Part shown: positions 33,106-45,014 of the stretch, piece after piece
How the letters are laid out: every line of letters starts with the position of its first letter
Numbering within the stretch: position 1 is the first letter of the stretch
Assembly (NCBI GenBank): GCA_030386875.1
Contig: CM059569.1
Span: forward strand, 41,951,842 to 42,015,841
Direction: 5' to 3'
Length of the DNA stretch: 64,000 nucleotides
DNA from: Morinoia aosen
Taxonomy: Eukaryota; Arthropoda; Malacostraca; Amphipoda; Talitridae
Notes under the pieces: model-generated
What the model was told of the DNA's origin: nothing
The model's database searches: none
Seen by the model: only the letters and a program-made list of their open reading frames with translations
Made by a program: the position numbers and the translations under genes

Positions 33106-33924
33106 ACTCGAAGAATATCATTTTCATTCAACCGAACACTCTTCAGAAACTTGGAAACGAAGAAGGCAGTTGACATTTAAATCGTGTTCATTATAACTCC
33201 ACAAGGTCACATTATAAGAAAAAATACGATGAATCTATTCATTCCGTAAATCGTTTCGGAGGCCAGCTCCCTCTTCAGTGACTCAATATTTGAACATTGG
33301 AAAAAAGAAAAAATTTAAAGTTCACACGATCTTATGTATTTAAGGGAAGTATTTTAAAAGTTAGAATACTTGAACGTACATGTATTTCATTTTGAGTACT
33401 CGGTCCGATGAAGCTTTTTTCCTTTGGCCTGTCGATTTTGTTAGGAGACATATTCTTGCCAAAATAATATCACATTGACGGACATCTTTTCTTCTAATCA
33501 TGCCGGTTAATTTTAGGCAGAGTTTATCAATCTAAACAACTAAGCTGAAATATATTTTCCTTGATTCTACATATGAATGACGAGATTTGAGTGCATCCAG
33601 CATTACAGAGTTATTTTTAAATTAGCAAAAGCCGTTGTTTCTAGAGTAACCCGAATAAAATCAGGCCAAAGTAACCAAGGAATTACCCTATAGATTTTCG
33701 CTGTGAAAAATTTACACTTCCACGTCCTTCAAATAATATCGGCCATTTTAAAATGAGGTGTTAACACCCAGTCATCAATCTCCGATAAGTTCCAAAATTG
33801 TTGTGGCGTCATCAAACTGAAAATTTTTACTACGTACTTTCTATCCCATAGCGTGTCCCTGAATAAATAACGAAGCGTCATTCCTGGAGAGGGACATTTT
33901 TGATAACTTATGGGAACAGAATAA
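33106..33924. other. AT-rich stretch, nothing recognised
   Basis: No ORF, array or inverted repeat of note is seen. Confidence 0.5.
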
Positions 33925-34078
33925 TTGTAGTAATAATATCGTAGTTACGTAGAATAATCGTAGCAATTATCGTAATAAAATCTTAGTTACGCAGAATAAT
34001 AGTAGCAATAATCGTAATAATATCTTCGTTAAGTAGAATAACCGTAGTAATAATCGTACTAACACCGTAGTTGACTGC
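33925..34078 (+). repeat. 42-bp tandem array, 3.5 copies
   Basis: AGTTACGTAGAATAATCGTA, then GCAAT.ATCGTAATAA.ATCTT, repeats every 42 bp with shorter internal CGTAATAAT words. Confidence 0.85.
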
Positions 34079-34149
34079 ATCATGAGCGATTTCAATATAA
34101 AGTCCTTGCAGGTAAATGCTATTCGTTACAGAATCGTTCTTCAATATAT

Positions 34150-34890
34150 TTTTTTATTAAATACTACTAGATTTGGTCAGATAAAATACTGGTCCTGCTG
34201 GTACAGAATATTTTTTTGTGTATCGCCTGGAAAAGAACTGCTTTTAGGAAATTGCGTAGGACGATACTATTATTTGAGGAATTGCTTGGTACAAAACCAC
34301 CTTATAAGATTTTTTTTCTGTAGAACATTTTTAGATTTTGCTTGATAGAGAAGCGCACTTGCTGGCACAGAATTGTTTCAATGTATTGCTTGGCACAGAG
34401 CGTCCCTCAGGATGTACTATACTATGCGTTACTGGATATATTTCTTGGCACAGAACTTACAAATCAAAATATTGCCGCTTGCAGAACTTCCCTTCAAGAT
34501 ATTCCCCTAGACGATATATTATCTATATTCTTTTTTTTTCGTTCCAACTGATGATGAAGCGGGACAATGAAACGTTTTCTTAGTACAGATGATGAATTTT
34601 ATCGGAATTTTTCTCTTTTTTAAGTTTCTGATAAGGTTGCGATTGAAGCAAACAAATGACGTGTTCAGAATTATTTAATATCTATGTATACAAGTATATA
34701 ATATTGGATATATTTCTAGGCACAGAACTAACCATTCAAGACACGGCCTCGAGCAGAACTGCTCTTCAGGATGTTGCCTGAGACAATATAATCTATTTAT
34801 ATGTATATATTATTGGAAATACTGCTTGGTGCAGAATTAACCATTCAAGATACTGCCTCATGCAGAGCTACCCCTCAAGAGGATGATCAA
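34150..34890 (+). repeat. Degenerate 30-36-bp repeat region
   Basis: Words close to ATTGCTTGGCACAGAACT and CCCTTCAAGATA recur many times with drift and spacing changes. The clearest are at 34440-34500, 34700-34780 and 34810-34875. It appears to be an old array now largely decayed. Plus-strand ORFs (34082-34345, 34338-34583, 34801-35013) are inside it. Confidence 0.65.
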
Positions 34891-36740
34891 TTTTCACTCG
34901 AGGTTCCCTGCAAGGAAGGCCAAAAATTAGCATCGTTGCTCGTACCTTCTTTCAAGAGCTGCCAAATGAGAAAAACATCGATTTATCTCGGGGTCTTTTG
35001 GCCGAGACTTTAGATTAATGACTTCAGAATAGAGTTGCGAGCTCCCGCAAATCGCTTCTTTATAAAATATCAATATTTTGAGGGATGAACGAACCAACAT
35101 TTCCGCGCGCTAGCGGAACAACTCACTTGCCTGGAAAAGGATTTTGCGTGGGCGGAAAAAATGTACCACAAAAGACCCATTGAGTTGGATTACGCTTAGG
35201 AGAGTTATAGTAAATTAAGCTTATCGAAACCCATATCATAACAATCATGAATTCAACGAAATGATATGGTTATAAATTGTTAAGCTTCAATTGTTCTTTA
35301 GCTCTCGAAGTAAAACTTACAAGTGGAAATGTAATCAAACGAAGTTCGTTATATATATTTACAACTTAGAAAGTTATTAATATCTCAATGGACACATTTT
35401 TTTACTAATTTGTTTTAAACAGAATCTTCTTGAACATCATACCGACCTAACGTTTAGGCTGGAATGCAATAAGCGCGGTTCGTTATATTTATATGCTTAT
35501 ATGCTATTTGCTAAGAATTTCTAGACGTGAATCCTAAATGAACTAGATATTCAGAAATTCATATTCTAGATATTCATATACAGCAGTTGCGTAAATAAAT
35601 TTTGTTATAATAACATAATTAAGTAGTGTATAATTAATTATTTAATTATAATTTTGAACAAGTAGTGTATAATTCATAGCTATTTCTGAATATTTCGTGA
35701 AAAACATAGAAGAAAATGTGTGAACCTTGGAAACTAGCATGCACTCAAATTTAAAAGTTCATTTAAGTGATACTTCATTGATCTTGACGTTTAACTTTTC
35801 TTACGCTTCTGTTGGACAAAACAATTTTAAATGATAAATTAAAGTTACAATCGAAGCAGATTACAATGAGAGCCACTGAAATTTTTATGATCGATTGAAA
35901 CAGCTCCTTCTGACTCAAATAAGTTGATCGTATGAGAAAGTTCATCTTCTAACAACTTTAAATATATTCTACTGAGTCGATGGATCTTATTTTTAAATAT
36001 TTTTTCATCTATTGCGCTCTTAGCCAAAAAACTCGTGATTATGAGCTAGAAAACATCTGGATCCCTTCTAAATGTGGTAACAATATTACGTTTTTATACA
36101 AGCCGATTCATGCGGTAAAACTTGCCAAGTTGCGAACTAGGGCTAAGAAAACTAATATTTTTGCTGGTATGAGCCATGAAAGAAAAAATAACCAACAACA
36201 ACGTAGTCCTTGAAAGTTTAGTGATCCAAATTACAGACAAAACCAAAACTAGATTCCAAGTAAAAAATTTTCAAAATCTTTTTGACATGACCTGATATAT
36301 CGAAATGGGTCTATAAATACGAAGAAATATGTCGAGAGAATGAGTTTCCTCGTGATGAGTAACTGAGTTCATGGAAAATGAGTATTTTATTAGTAATTAT
36401 TTTGGGGAAAAATGACCGCTCAATTTTGAGCTATTTCAAGCTTGATAAAAATAAAAACAAAATGAAAACCAATCACTGACTCATAAATTGCGCTCAATGG
36501 AAATCAAACACACTGTAAAAGCCGCAGCCCAATCAACAATGTGACCTAGCACACGAGAACCAGATATCGAAACATCCAATCCCATCTCTTTTCTGGGCTC
36601 CTTGCTACACATTTGGCAGGAGTTCGACTTTGCCCGAAACAGACCCAATATTTCCCCAAGCTCTATATGAAGACAGCGGGGCTTCCACGATGTTGATGCA
36701 ATTAGGCAGAGCAAATAAGGCAACTGTGGCATGCAGACGT
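34891..36740. other. AT-rich stretch, no supported gene
   Basis: ORFs 35980-36213 and 36481-36771 (minus) have no recognised domain. Near 35600-35680 the word AAGTAGTGTATAATT occurs twice. Confidence 0.4.
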
Positions 36741-36966
36741 GACCCCTTAACTTGTGCTCACACAGCCCCACTTCCTTACCTGCGCCCTGGTATGCAAGAG
36801 TGCCTTCATTTGCTCATGCATGGAAGGCGACGATCTTTCTTATGACCACATTTGACCCCTTAACTTGTGCTCACACAGCCCCACTTCCTTACCTGCGCCC
36901 TGGTATGCAAGAGTGCCTTCATTTGCTCATGCATGGAAGGCGACGCTCTTTCTTATGACCACATTT
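36741..36966 (+). repeat. Recent 113-bp tandem duplication
   Basis: The block starting GACCCCTTAACTTGTGCTCA at 36741 repeats at 36854 with almost no differences (CGACGATC versus CGACGCTC). It is GC-richer than its surroundings. The ORFs at 36630-36845 and 36752-36958 are the same peptide read from the two copies. Confidence 0.9.
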
Positions 36967-38647
36967 GAGGAACGAGACCGAGCTCTGAATGGCCCCTGCC
37001 CTTAAACAACACACCTCCCTTTCTTTTGAAAATACGGGAGTTTGCCTCAGATCCAAACAATATTTGCTGTGATGAGCTAACTGCATAGTTCCTTAGTTAT
37101 ATGAAGCACAGCTTTAATTTTATCTCCTTTGTTTTAAAAAAAAGGGAAAATCTGTCATAGTAATGATATTTATTACATTTGTCTCGTAAATATATTCTGT
37201 TTTATATTCAGTTTTGTTCAGTTCAGGTCTTCCACATGACCATATTCCAGGTATGAAGGAGGCTGTGAAGTCGATAGGGCGCTCAAGTCGAGGAAATGCT
37301 GTGCCCAACACACGGGAAAATGCAGACCTGATTTGTCAGCAGCATTCGGGTGTGGTGGCGACGTGACTTCTGTTCCTATTTTGGGCGGAGATGGGACTAA
37401 ATTTAACTCCTATTTTTAGGCAATGGTAATTTCACTTCTTTGATGTGAGTGGTTGATGTTGCTGATTTGGGTATTTTGGTGTGGATGGGACTTGTTTTAA
37501 CTCACATTCAGGTAATGTTGATGCTTAATTACACTTCTTTGATGTATTTGGTTGAGACTTAACTTCTTTTCTTGGGTGAGGAAAGATTTGGTTAAACTCT
37601 GACATTTAGACAATGTTGATGGTTGGAATCAGTTTTTTGTTGCGAGTGGGATTTACGTCTGATATTCAGGCTCCTCGAACTCAAATTTGAAGCTTAATTT
37701 TTCATCTTATTCTGATGAGGGTGGAAAGTGCGTTACCGCTGATGCTCTGGCAGTATTTACTGGATTCCTGTTGAGCATTCTAATTTGTTCAAACTTGGAC
37801 TTCATTTGTCATTTGAAAGTGGTTGAGTGCTAATTTCACTTCAAAATTTACGATAATCATTGATATTTGAAAACCTCTAAGGCACTATGCAAGCAAAAAA
37901 CTTTACCCTTTCAAATTTTGAATAAACTGTAGAAAATGGATCTCTTTTGCAACGTCATGCTTTTGCTTCATCCGTTTTGAACCTCCATTTTTGGTTGAGA
38001 ACCAAAAATTCAGAACCAAAAATTGCCTTAATTTCTTGAACTTTATGAGGTAAATTACCGAAAGTGATCGTTATTTATGACCAGGTAAATATAAAGGTAA
38101 TTTCCAATCTCATCTGCACACAATTTCGGTTCAAACTTAAAAGAGTCAAGTTACTCGAACAAAATATTATTCAGAATTTGGAAAATGAAACAACATACAG
38201 AAATTCACCAAGATCTATCCTCTCCCAAGCGTGAAGCATTCAACGAAAAGTCGAGTTAAAAATTGCAGCTTTTTGTAAATAAAACAATTTTGACTGCCAC
38301 ATTTTCCTGCGGGATTTACATTCATGAAAATGTGAAATTCTTGCAGCAGTCAGCTCAAAATTTTTCGTAGTCTCAGCCATGCTGGTGTTTATCGTCAGTT
38401 GTTTTGTTTTCGATGACAGCGAAAAAACACAAATTTTTAAACACGATTGTAATTTTCGCTGTGTGTACTTCATTTGTTTGAATAAGCATGTCGGTACGCT
38501 ACAAACCAAGCTAGCTTTGCACTTCATAAATGAATGAATTTATAGAAAGTCGAAGTAAAAAGTACACCTTGTTGCTATCTAGAAGAGTTCAGTCGAATTT
38601 CTCCTATAATTCAGTGTCATCGATAATCTCAATGAACGGCTACCTAA
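36967..38647. other. AT-rich stretch, no supported gene
   Basis: At 37330-37700 short words such as GTGGTTGA and GATGGGACT recur loosely, but I cannot define an array. ORF 38240-38527 (minus) is not recognised. Confidence 0.4.
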
Positions 38648-38783
38648 TTTTGAAATAAAAATTATAGCAAAGACAGCTGATTTAAAAATCATGTTAATTT
38701 GTGAACGTTTCGTTTAGCCGAAACGTTCACAAACTAAAATGATTTTTAAATCAGCTGTCTTTGCTATCATTTTTATTTTAAAA
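38648..38783. mobile_element. 136-bp near-perfect hairpin (inverted-repeat element)
   Basis: Two arms of about 65 bp pair around the loop TTTAGC (about 38713-38718) with only four or five mismatches. Both arms contain AGCAAAGACAGCTGATTTAA (or its complement) and GTGAACGTTTCG. A 12-bp direct repeat, GCTACCTAATTT, lies just left (38639) and again at 38811, about 28 bp beyond the right arm. This could be a target duplication or local repetition. The structure fits a foldback MITE. If transcribed it would form a long dsRNA hairpin. Confidence 0.75.
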
Positions 38784-39860
38784 CTGCAAAGAGTGCTCCA
38801 ACCTAATTTAGCTACCTAATTTGTAACACAACTTTCATTTCCAAAGATCGTTGTACCCACTAGGTTGAGCTGAATGAAATAGGTAACTGGATATGAAGTT
38901 TACGTTGGATTAATCTTCAAAATATACCGTATATGCTCAATAATATATAGCGCTACTGGTGCTCCTAAAGATATTTTCAAATACAACTTTATTGGTATTT
39001 TCGAGTACAGCCTATTATGATAGAAAAAAATATAATGAATTTCTTTTTTTCAATAAGTCCCAGTGAGTTCAGGCTGGTATCTTACAATTGGTAACCCAAA
39101 TGATTGATCATTTATTGCATACATGCCTTGCGCTCTTTGACTGTTCGTTCTTAAATTTTCTAAGGTGTTAGAAGCTGTGATATTTTAGCAGTTAATCGAT
39201 TGAACGGTCATGCCAAACAGTAAATTTTTAATCTAGCTTTGTTCGTTTTGCAATGACTTTCTGATGCGTAGAGATTATTGTCCAGAGCCAAAGGCTTTCA
39301 AGATATCTTAACAGAGCATTCTGACATGTTTAATAAAATTTCTGTTGGTAAAATACGAGAAAACGCGCACAACGAGAGCAACATTTGCTCCATGAATGAG
39401 ACGTACTAAAGGTTCCGAAACAATTTTCCGTAATTCGTATCTGTTTACAAATATATCATTTCCCGTCTTCTTCATTGGTGTTTCTGCAACATAACAGAAT
39501 TCGGCATGAATATGAACGGTTCAGGAAAAGTTAGGTTTGGAAAAACAAAAGCTGATGTAATTAGGGTCACCCCTGTAAACTTCAGACTAAGTTGATTATT
39601 TTCACCCAGCAGAGCGTACAGTCCTTCAAAGACGATGACAAATCTGGTTTTAGAAAACTTCCCAACCTTTCACTTCAAAGGAACTGGAATTTTCACGGGG
39701 GAACGCACACCACAACACTTGAAATGGAGGCGTTGTTGACATTTCGTTCAAATGCTCTCGAAAAAGTTAGGCGAACTAAATAACAATTTCGTGCCACTAG
39801 TCCATGAAAAATGCAAGAAGAGCGGTTTTGCCCGGAGTTCTGAATCACGACATGGGGGCG
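38784..39860. other. AT-rich stretch, nothing recognised
   Basis: Short ORFs (39592-39783 plus, 39693-39875 minus) show no features. Confidence 0.45.
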
Positions 39861-40560
39861 TATAAATGATTCCAAGGTGGAAACTACATATAAATGATTC
39901 CAAGGTGGAAACTACATATAAATGATTCCAAGGTGGAAACTATATATAAATGATTTCAAGGTGGAAACTACATATAAATGATTCCAAGGTGGAAACTATA
40001 TATAAATGATTCCAAGGTGGAAACTACATATAAATGATTCCAAGGTCGAAACTACATATAAATGATTCCAAGGTGGAAACTATATATAAATGATTCCAAG
40101 GTGGAAACTACATATAAATGATTCCAAGGTGGAAACTACATATAAATGATTCCAAGGTGGAAACTACATATAAATGATTCCAAGGTGGAAACTACATATA
40201 AATGATTCTATGGTAGAAACTACATATAAATGATTCCAAGGTGGAAACTACATATAAATGATTCCAAGGTGGAAACTGCATATAAATGATTCCAAGGTGG
40301 TAACTACAAATAAATGATTCCAAGGTGGAAACTACATATAAATGATTCCAAGGTGGAAACTACATATAAATGATTCCAAGGTGGAAACTACATTTAAATG
40401 ATTCCAAGGTGGAAACCATACATAAATGATTCCAAGGTGGAAACCAGATATAAATGATTCCAAGGAGGAAACTACGTATGAATGATTCGCAGGGGGAAAT
40501 CACATATAAATGATTCCACGGTGGAAATCCCATTTAAATGATTCCACGGCGGAAACTACA
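39861..40560 (+). repeat. 28-bp tandem array, 25 copies
   Basis: The unit is TATAAATGATTCCAAGGTGG plus AAACTACA, with an exact 28-bp period over 700 bp. Most copies are identical or differ at one base; divergence rises to the right (CCACGG, CCCATT). The array ends where an inverted-repeat element begins at 40561. Confidence 0.95.
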
Positions 40561-40562
40561 TA

Positions 40563-40805
40563 CGAGGCCCTTAGAATCATACCAAACGTGGCTTTTCCAA
40601 AACGTCAGAAACAGAATCAAAGTTTGGCAAGCTAGAAAACATTGTATCCCAGTACCTAATAGAGGTATCAGACCATTTTGTCGCATCTTCCTGGACTTGC
40701 AGCTCATCCAGACAAAGGAAAATTTGGGAATGACAGCTGTATGCATAACTCATTTTCTCTGTAGGTGTATTTGGCGCTTTGTGCCGTGTGATTATAGGGG
40801 CCTCA
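40563..40805. mobile_element. TA-flanked inverted-repeat element (MITE-like)
   Basis: The ends are CGAGGCCCTTAGAATCAT on the left and, inverted, TGAGGCCCCTATAATCAC on the right, about 80 percent matching over 18 bp. TA flanks both ends. The left flank is an interrupted 28-bp array unit (AAACTACA|TA), and the right flank TATAAAAGCATCAAACG resembles the continuation of that unit, so the element probably inserted at TA within the array. ORFs inside are short and overlap on both strands. The superfamily is not identified. Confidence 0.5.
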
Positions 40806-41898
40806 TATAAAAGCATCAAACGTGAACTTGTTCTTGGGAACGCACTCAGTCTACCTTTCCATTAAACAAACTGTCTGGACTAATGGAAATGCAGTTTCAA
40901 ATTGCTGGTAGAGTATTTGCTCACAACGAAGCAAATATTATTCTCTCTATTGGGTGCGAGACTACAGTCCTCCAGCAATTCAATCATCCTCTTCGACACA
41001 CTGCACAAACTTCGAGGAGTTTTCCTGCATTAATCAATGACAAGAACATAATGGACTGTCCAGAACCCGAAATGCATTGAGATCGAAATGAATTTCGTTC
41101 ACCTAGAAAATATCGTCTCCTATATTTGATGGACCGGATCATCTATTGAAGGAAAATTGAACTTCACTGAATCGAAGTTGTTGATATTTATAAATCAAAA
41201 TTTCAAAAATTCACTGATGGTCACTGGGATTTGTGGTAGTAGGCTGAAAGTTTTTGGAGTAGCTAAATATTATTTCTGATTTAACCAGCGGGATTTATTT
41301 CACGTTAATAATGCCTCGAATAGGAAATAGCAAAATCAAATGAGTCTTCGTACAGACGGACAGACAGACACCCCTCTTATTATACTATAGATGTAGTTCA
41401 TCCATTCTATCTCATTCAGCTTGTGTGTGATTGCAATTTGCTTTCTCAAAGTAATAATATTCATTTTTCGAAGTTGAAAGTTTTTTTTTTACAGTTCTAG
41501 CCGCGAATTTGTCTCAGAAATATGAACACCATATCATTTCATGGAAGCGTAATTTAAACAACAGATTCCATTTGAAAGTCGCAAACTTTTTAATAAAAAC
41601 TGAAGTTTAGGCAGCTTTATTCTCCTGTATCATAAGAGAAAGAATTCATCATTCTAAAAACTTGATGCCCTTTTGAAGTGAGGACGTCCCCTCCTGTATA
41701 AATTACTCTAAAATCTTTTTCCCTGGTCCTGAGGCACCAGGATTGGGGGCTTAGGAAGATTAAACGGTTCACTTCCCGTAATCAAGTCAATTTATGGTCA
41801 CAAAATAAAAGCCTAAAAAAATCCACGTCCTCGGCAATTAATAGGATATATTTTATCGTGGAGTCCCCCCGTGATTAGTTTGGGATATTATTATTATA
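40806..41898. other. AT-rich stretch, possible transposon tail
   Basis: ACAGACGGACAGACAGACA at about 41354, followed by a TATTATACTATAG word, resembles the ends of several arthropod transposons, but no partner end was found. No gene is supported. Confidence 0.35.
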
Positions 41899-42166
41899 CT
41901 AGTGCACACGGCTCATCAAAAATGAAGGGGTTAAATACTTTCCTAGAATAAATCTTGCAGATGGGGATGACAAACAAATATGTCCATCCCAATAGTACCC
42001 GCAATTAAAATATTCTTGTACTTGTGCACTGGTGAAACTCGTATCACAGATACGGTCATTGAGCGTCCTTGTGAGCGTCGCAGAGAGACGGAAGAAGCGG
42101 ACACCAAACAAATTTATAAATCAATAAATTATTAAATAAACAAGCCAATGATATTATTAGGTAAGA
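41899..42166 (-). mobile_element. Non-autonomous Helitron, copy 2
   Basis: On the minus strand the element runs from A|TCTTACCTAATAATA (starting at 42166) to ...GCACTAG|T (CTAG at 41899-41902), the A/T-bounded insertion expected for Helitrons. The body carries GTATCACAGATAC and GACCGTATCTGTGATACGAG (minus). The 3' hairpin is decayed here (GGCTCATC with AATGAAGG). A minus-strand ORF (41899-42111) with the peptide RICDTSFTSAQVQEYF recurs in the other copies because the DNA is conserved. I see no evidence it is translated. Confidence 0.65.
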
Positions 42167-43649
42167 TTTTAAGGGAAATGTTCATACGAATGCTGTAGAT
42201 GAAGAACAGATTGCGTGCGCCCTCACACTTGTAGGATACGTCGACATCTCTAAAGGTCACTTGGTTTGTATAGAAAATTTAATTTAGTTTAATGTGCATT
42301 TTGAGGGCAGGTTATGATATTTTTTTGGTTGTAAAGCTGTTTAAAAACGATAGTATTAAAATTTTCGAAACGTTTCATCGTATTTTTTGAACTATTTTTC
42401 TTTCTCTAGTCTGTCTTTTAACTTGAAATACAGACAACTTGTAATTGAACTATTAAATAATTATTATCGAAATCAACTTGTTATGCAAAGAACATCGATT
42501 GGGAAATTTCAAAATTCAAGCTGTGAAATCTTATGAAAATGGGGTGTAAGATACTAAGGTGAGTGGTGACGTTAATGTTGCATATTAGTAATATACGTAC
42601 GTATATTCGTGTAAGTATTAGGGATAGTACAGCCTATAAATTCATCAATTCATCCTTCATAAAAAAACAATCTTTTTAACAGATTGAGGAACGAACAACC
42701 CTAGCGTTTGAAAGTTGTCATGAAAAATGTTTCCAACAGTCGGTACTATTTTAAAAAGTGAGTCCGCAATGAAGGAAACTGAAGCCAACCAAATACATGC
42801 TATCGAACACTGAGCTCTGATCATAAAAACCCATATTTTTTGGGTGTTTTCATCCACAAAATATTCCCGCTTCACCAACCGTTTTCCTGTCGGCAGCAAA
42901 AATATTTTCAGATCTGCGCATCGGAAGCACGGGGAAAAATTCGTAATTAGGAGACCTCGAAAAGCGTTAGCGCTTGCAGCCACGACAGCTTGAAGCGTTT
43001 GATCTCGTGGAAATGACCGTTATGAAACTCGAAAATTTTGCGCTTTAGTGAAATCCATCGGCAGCAAACAGCCACATTTATATGAAAAAGAATAGAAGGA
43101 AAATTCACGTCGATACGGTCAATACCAAAAACACTTATAAATTGAATTTCAGATGAATTCATATTATGAACAGTATATAATACATATATTTCAACAGTTA
43201 TGATGTATCCCTATATCCATCTTCTCACTTGCGCACTCGCCTCTCAAATTGAGATACATTGAAGGATACTTTTTAGCCACAGTGTCGAAATGTAGAATGC
43301 ACTTCAAGCTCTTGGTGACATCATTCTAGCTCAATTGCGACCTTTGAGGTGCAAATAATAAATAAAGTGTATAAATGAACAGGAAATTATAAAACCTCGG
43401 AGTACATTGCTCGAAGTTTGTTTATTCTCAATATTAGGGGAAAAATTTTAACTTTGTTTAATTTTACTGAGCAGGATGAAGGAATTATTGAGGAAATTAG
43501 AAGAGTAGTTTGAATTCTACAGAGGTACAATCATAAAACAGCTTTTGCGTCACATTCCCTTTTTTCAAAATTATTTCATTATAGCAGAAGCGATCTATTC
43601 TTATTTATCAAAATCCGCCACACACCACTCACCAGCCTAATTTGATACG
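42167..43649. other. AT-rich stretch, no supported gene
   Basis: Minus-strand ORFs of 108 and 71 codons (42657-42983, 42947-43162) show no recognised domain. There are no arrays. Confidence 0.45.
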
Positions 43650-44202
43650 CTAGTGTACACGGCCCGTCAGCATTGACGGGACTCGATATTTTCTTTACAG
43701 AAATCCTCCCGATGTGGACCAACTGAAAATGAGTAACCTCTAGAATGGAAAACTTTTCCGCTTCATATGGGGCCCTAACCAACGCCAGCGCGGATGCCCG
43801 CGATTAGAAACACCGTCGTTCCTCCGTCAGACTAAGCTGACACACCACGGCACTAAAACGGGGTTGAGATGACCCTCACCCTCCGCAACTGCCCATTAAA
43901 AGACCCAAATGTAACAATGCTACCAAATTACGCTGTGATTTCGTCAGAGTATCGAAAACGGCGGGACAACCCGAAAATAATAATAATAAATAATCCTCCA
44001 GATGTGGATGACAAACAAATATGTCCATCCTATAGTACTCGGGATTAGAACATTCTTGTATTTGTGCACTGGTGAAACTTGTATCACAGATACAGTCATT
44101 GGGCATCCTTCAAACCAAATCAAGTAAACTGTTTCTTAAGAAGCGGACACGAAACAAATATATAAATAAATAAACACACCAAGAGTATTAAATTAGGCAA
44201 GA
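43650..44202 (-). mobile_element. Composite Helitron, copy 3
   Basis: The 3' terminus is the best preserved. On the minus strand CCCGTCA, loop ATGC, TGACGGG is followed by CCGTGTACA and CTAG (43650). The base after CTAG is C rather than T. About 300 bp of different sequence (43700-43985) separates this end from a standard copy of the family body (43990-44202) that lacks its own hairpin end. The inner part repeats the family words AATCCTCC.GATGTGGA and CCCGCGATTA, so it is a related subfamily. This indicates nesting or end replacement between two Helitrons. Confidence 0.6.
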
Positions 44203-44467
44203 AGATCAACGTTCAGCAATTCTGAACTTGTACATCGGATGAGATCGCTGAACTCCCCTCAGGACTGAAATAAAGAATTCAATCGGCCGTCATTGAGCAC
44301 TCTCTTGCTCATGTTTAATCCAGCCTTGGTTCAGTCGAGGCTGCGTAATTCACCTCTCAAGAATTTGCATCCCGACGTCGTTAGTATCTTCCTGGGGATG
44401 GTAAGACAATTGCAGCAATGGATGAGATCTTCAAGGGAAATGTCTCAGAAAATTAGAACGATGCACG

Positions 44468-44613
44468 TGACTTTTAAAGTAATTTCTGGGTCTTGTCTTT
44501 CACTGAAGCTGATTCTTTGAAATGGGAAGTTTGAAAGTGACTTTTTAAAAGTAATTTCAGGATCTTGCCTTTCATTGAAGCTAAGGATTCTTTTAAATGG
44601 GATGTTTGAAATT
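44468..44613 (+). repeat. 69-bp tandem duplication
   Basis: GTGACTTTTAAAGTAATTTC, then GG.TCTTG.CTTTCA.TGAAG and AAATGGGA.GTTTGAAA, occurs at 44468 and 44537. It lies directly left of the foldback element. Confidence 0.8.
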
Positions 44614-44622
44614 CTGCCTTTA

Positions 44623-45014
44623 CATTATGTCCCACAATATACAGTATGTCCCACAAAAACCCGAACCGATTATTTATTTTCTTGTATCAGTAATACCATC
44701 ATAATCAGTAATTCCTTTCCTATAGGTTAATTTTGCAGGAAAATTTTGCTATAAATTAAATGCTTATGGTATTCTTATGATGGTACTACTGATACGGTAA
44801 AATAAATACTAGGCTCAGGTTTTTGTGGGACATACTGTATATTGTGGGACATACTGTATATTGTGGGACATACTGTATATTGTGGGACATAATGTATATT
44901 GTGGGACATACTGTATATTGTGGGACATACTGTATATTGTGGGACATACTGTATATTGTGGGACATACTGTATATTGTGGGACATGCAGTATATTGTGGG
45001 ACATACTGTATATT
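44623..45014. mobile_element. Foldback element with tandem-repeat arms
   Basis: The left arm (44623-44705) and right arm (from 44775) are inverted copies over about 80 bp. Both contain TATGTCCCACAAAAACC, TATTTATTTT and GTATCAGTA.TACCATCATAA, or complements. The outer part of each arm is made of 19-bp units, TTGTGGGACATACTGTATA on the plus strand: fewer than two (inverted) in the left arm and about ten in the right (44822-45014). About 70 bp of unique loop lies between. Tandem-repeat inverted arms are the hallmark of foldback elements (Drosophila FB, Galileo). Confidence 0.7.

Noticed and set aside
34548-34575. Hammerhead ribozyme (CTGATGA ... GAAAC core)
   Set aside because: Both core words are present with suitable spacing, but the intervening bases do not form stem II and no closing stems I and III are seen.
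38810-38823. Arthropod telomeric (TTAGG/CCTAA) repeat
   Set aside because: Only isolated CCTAAT words occur; there is no consecutive TTAGG run anywhere in the window.
41899-42111. Conserved peptide RICDTSFTSAQVQEYF as a protein family
   Set aside because: It recurs only because the Helitron DNA is conserved; frames differ in start and end between copies, and the element class needs no protein from these copies.
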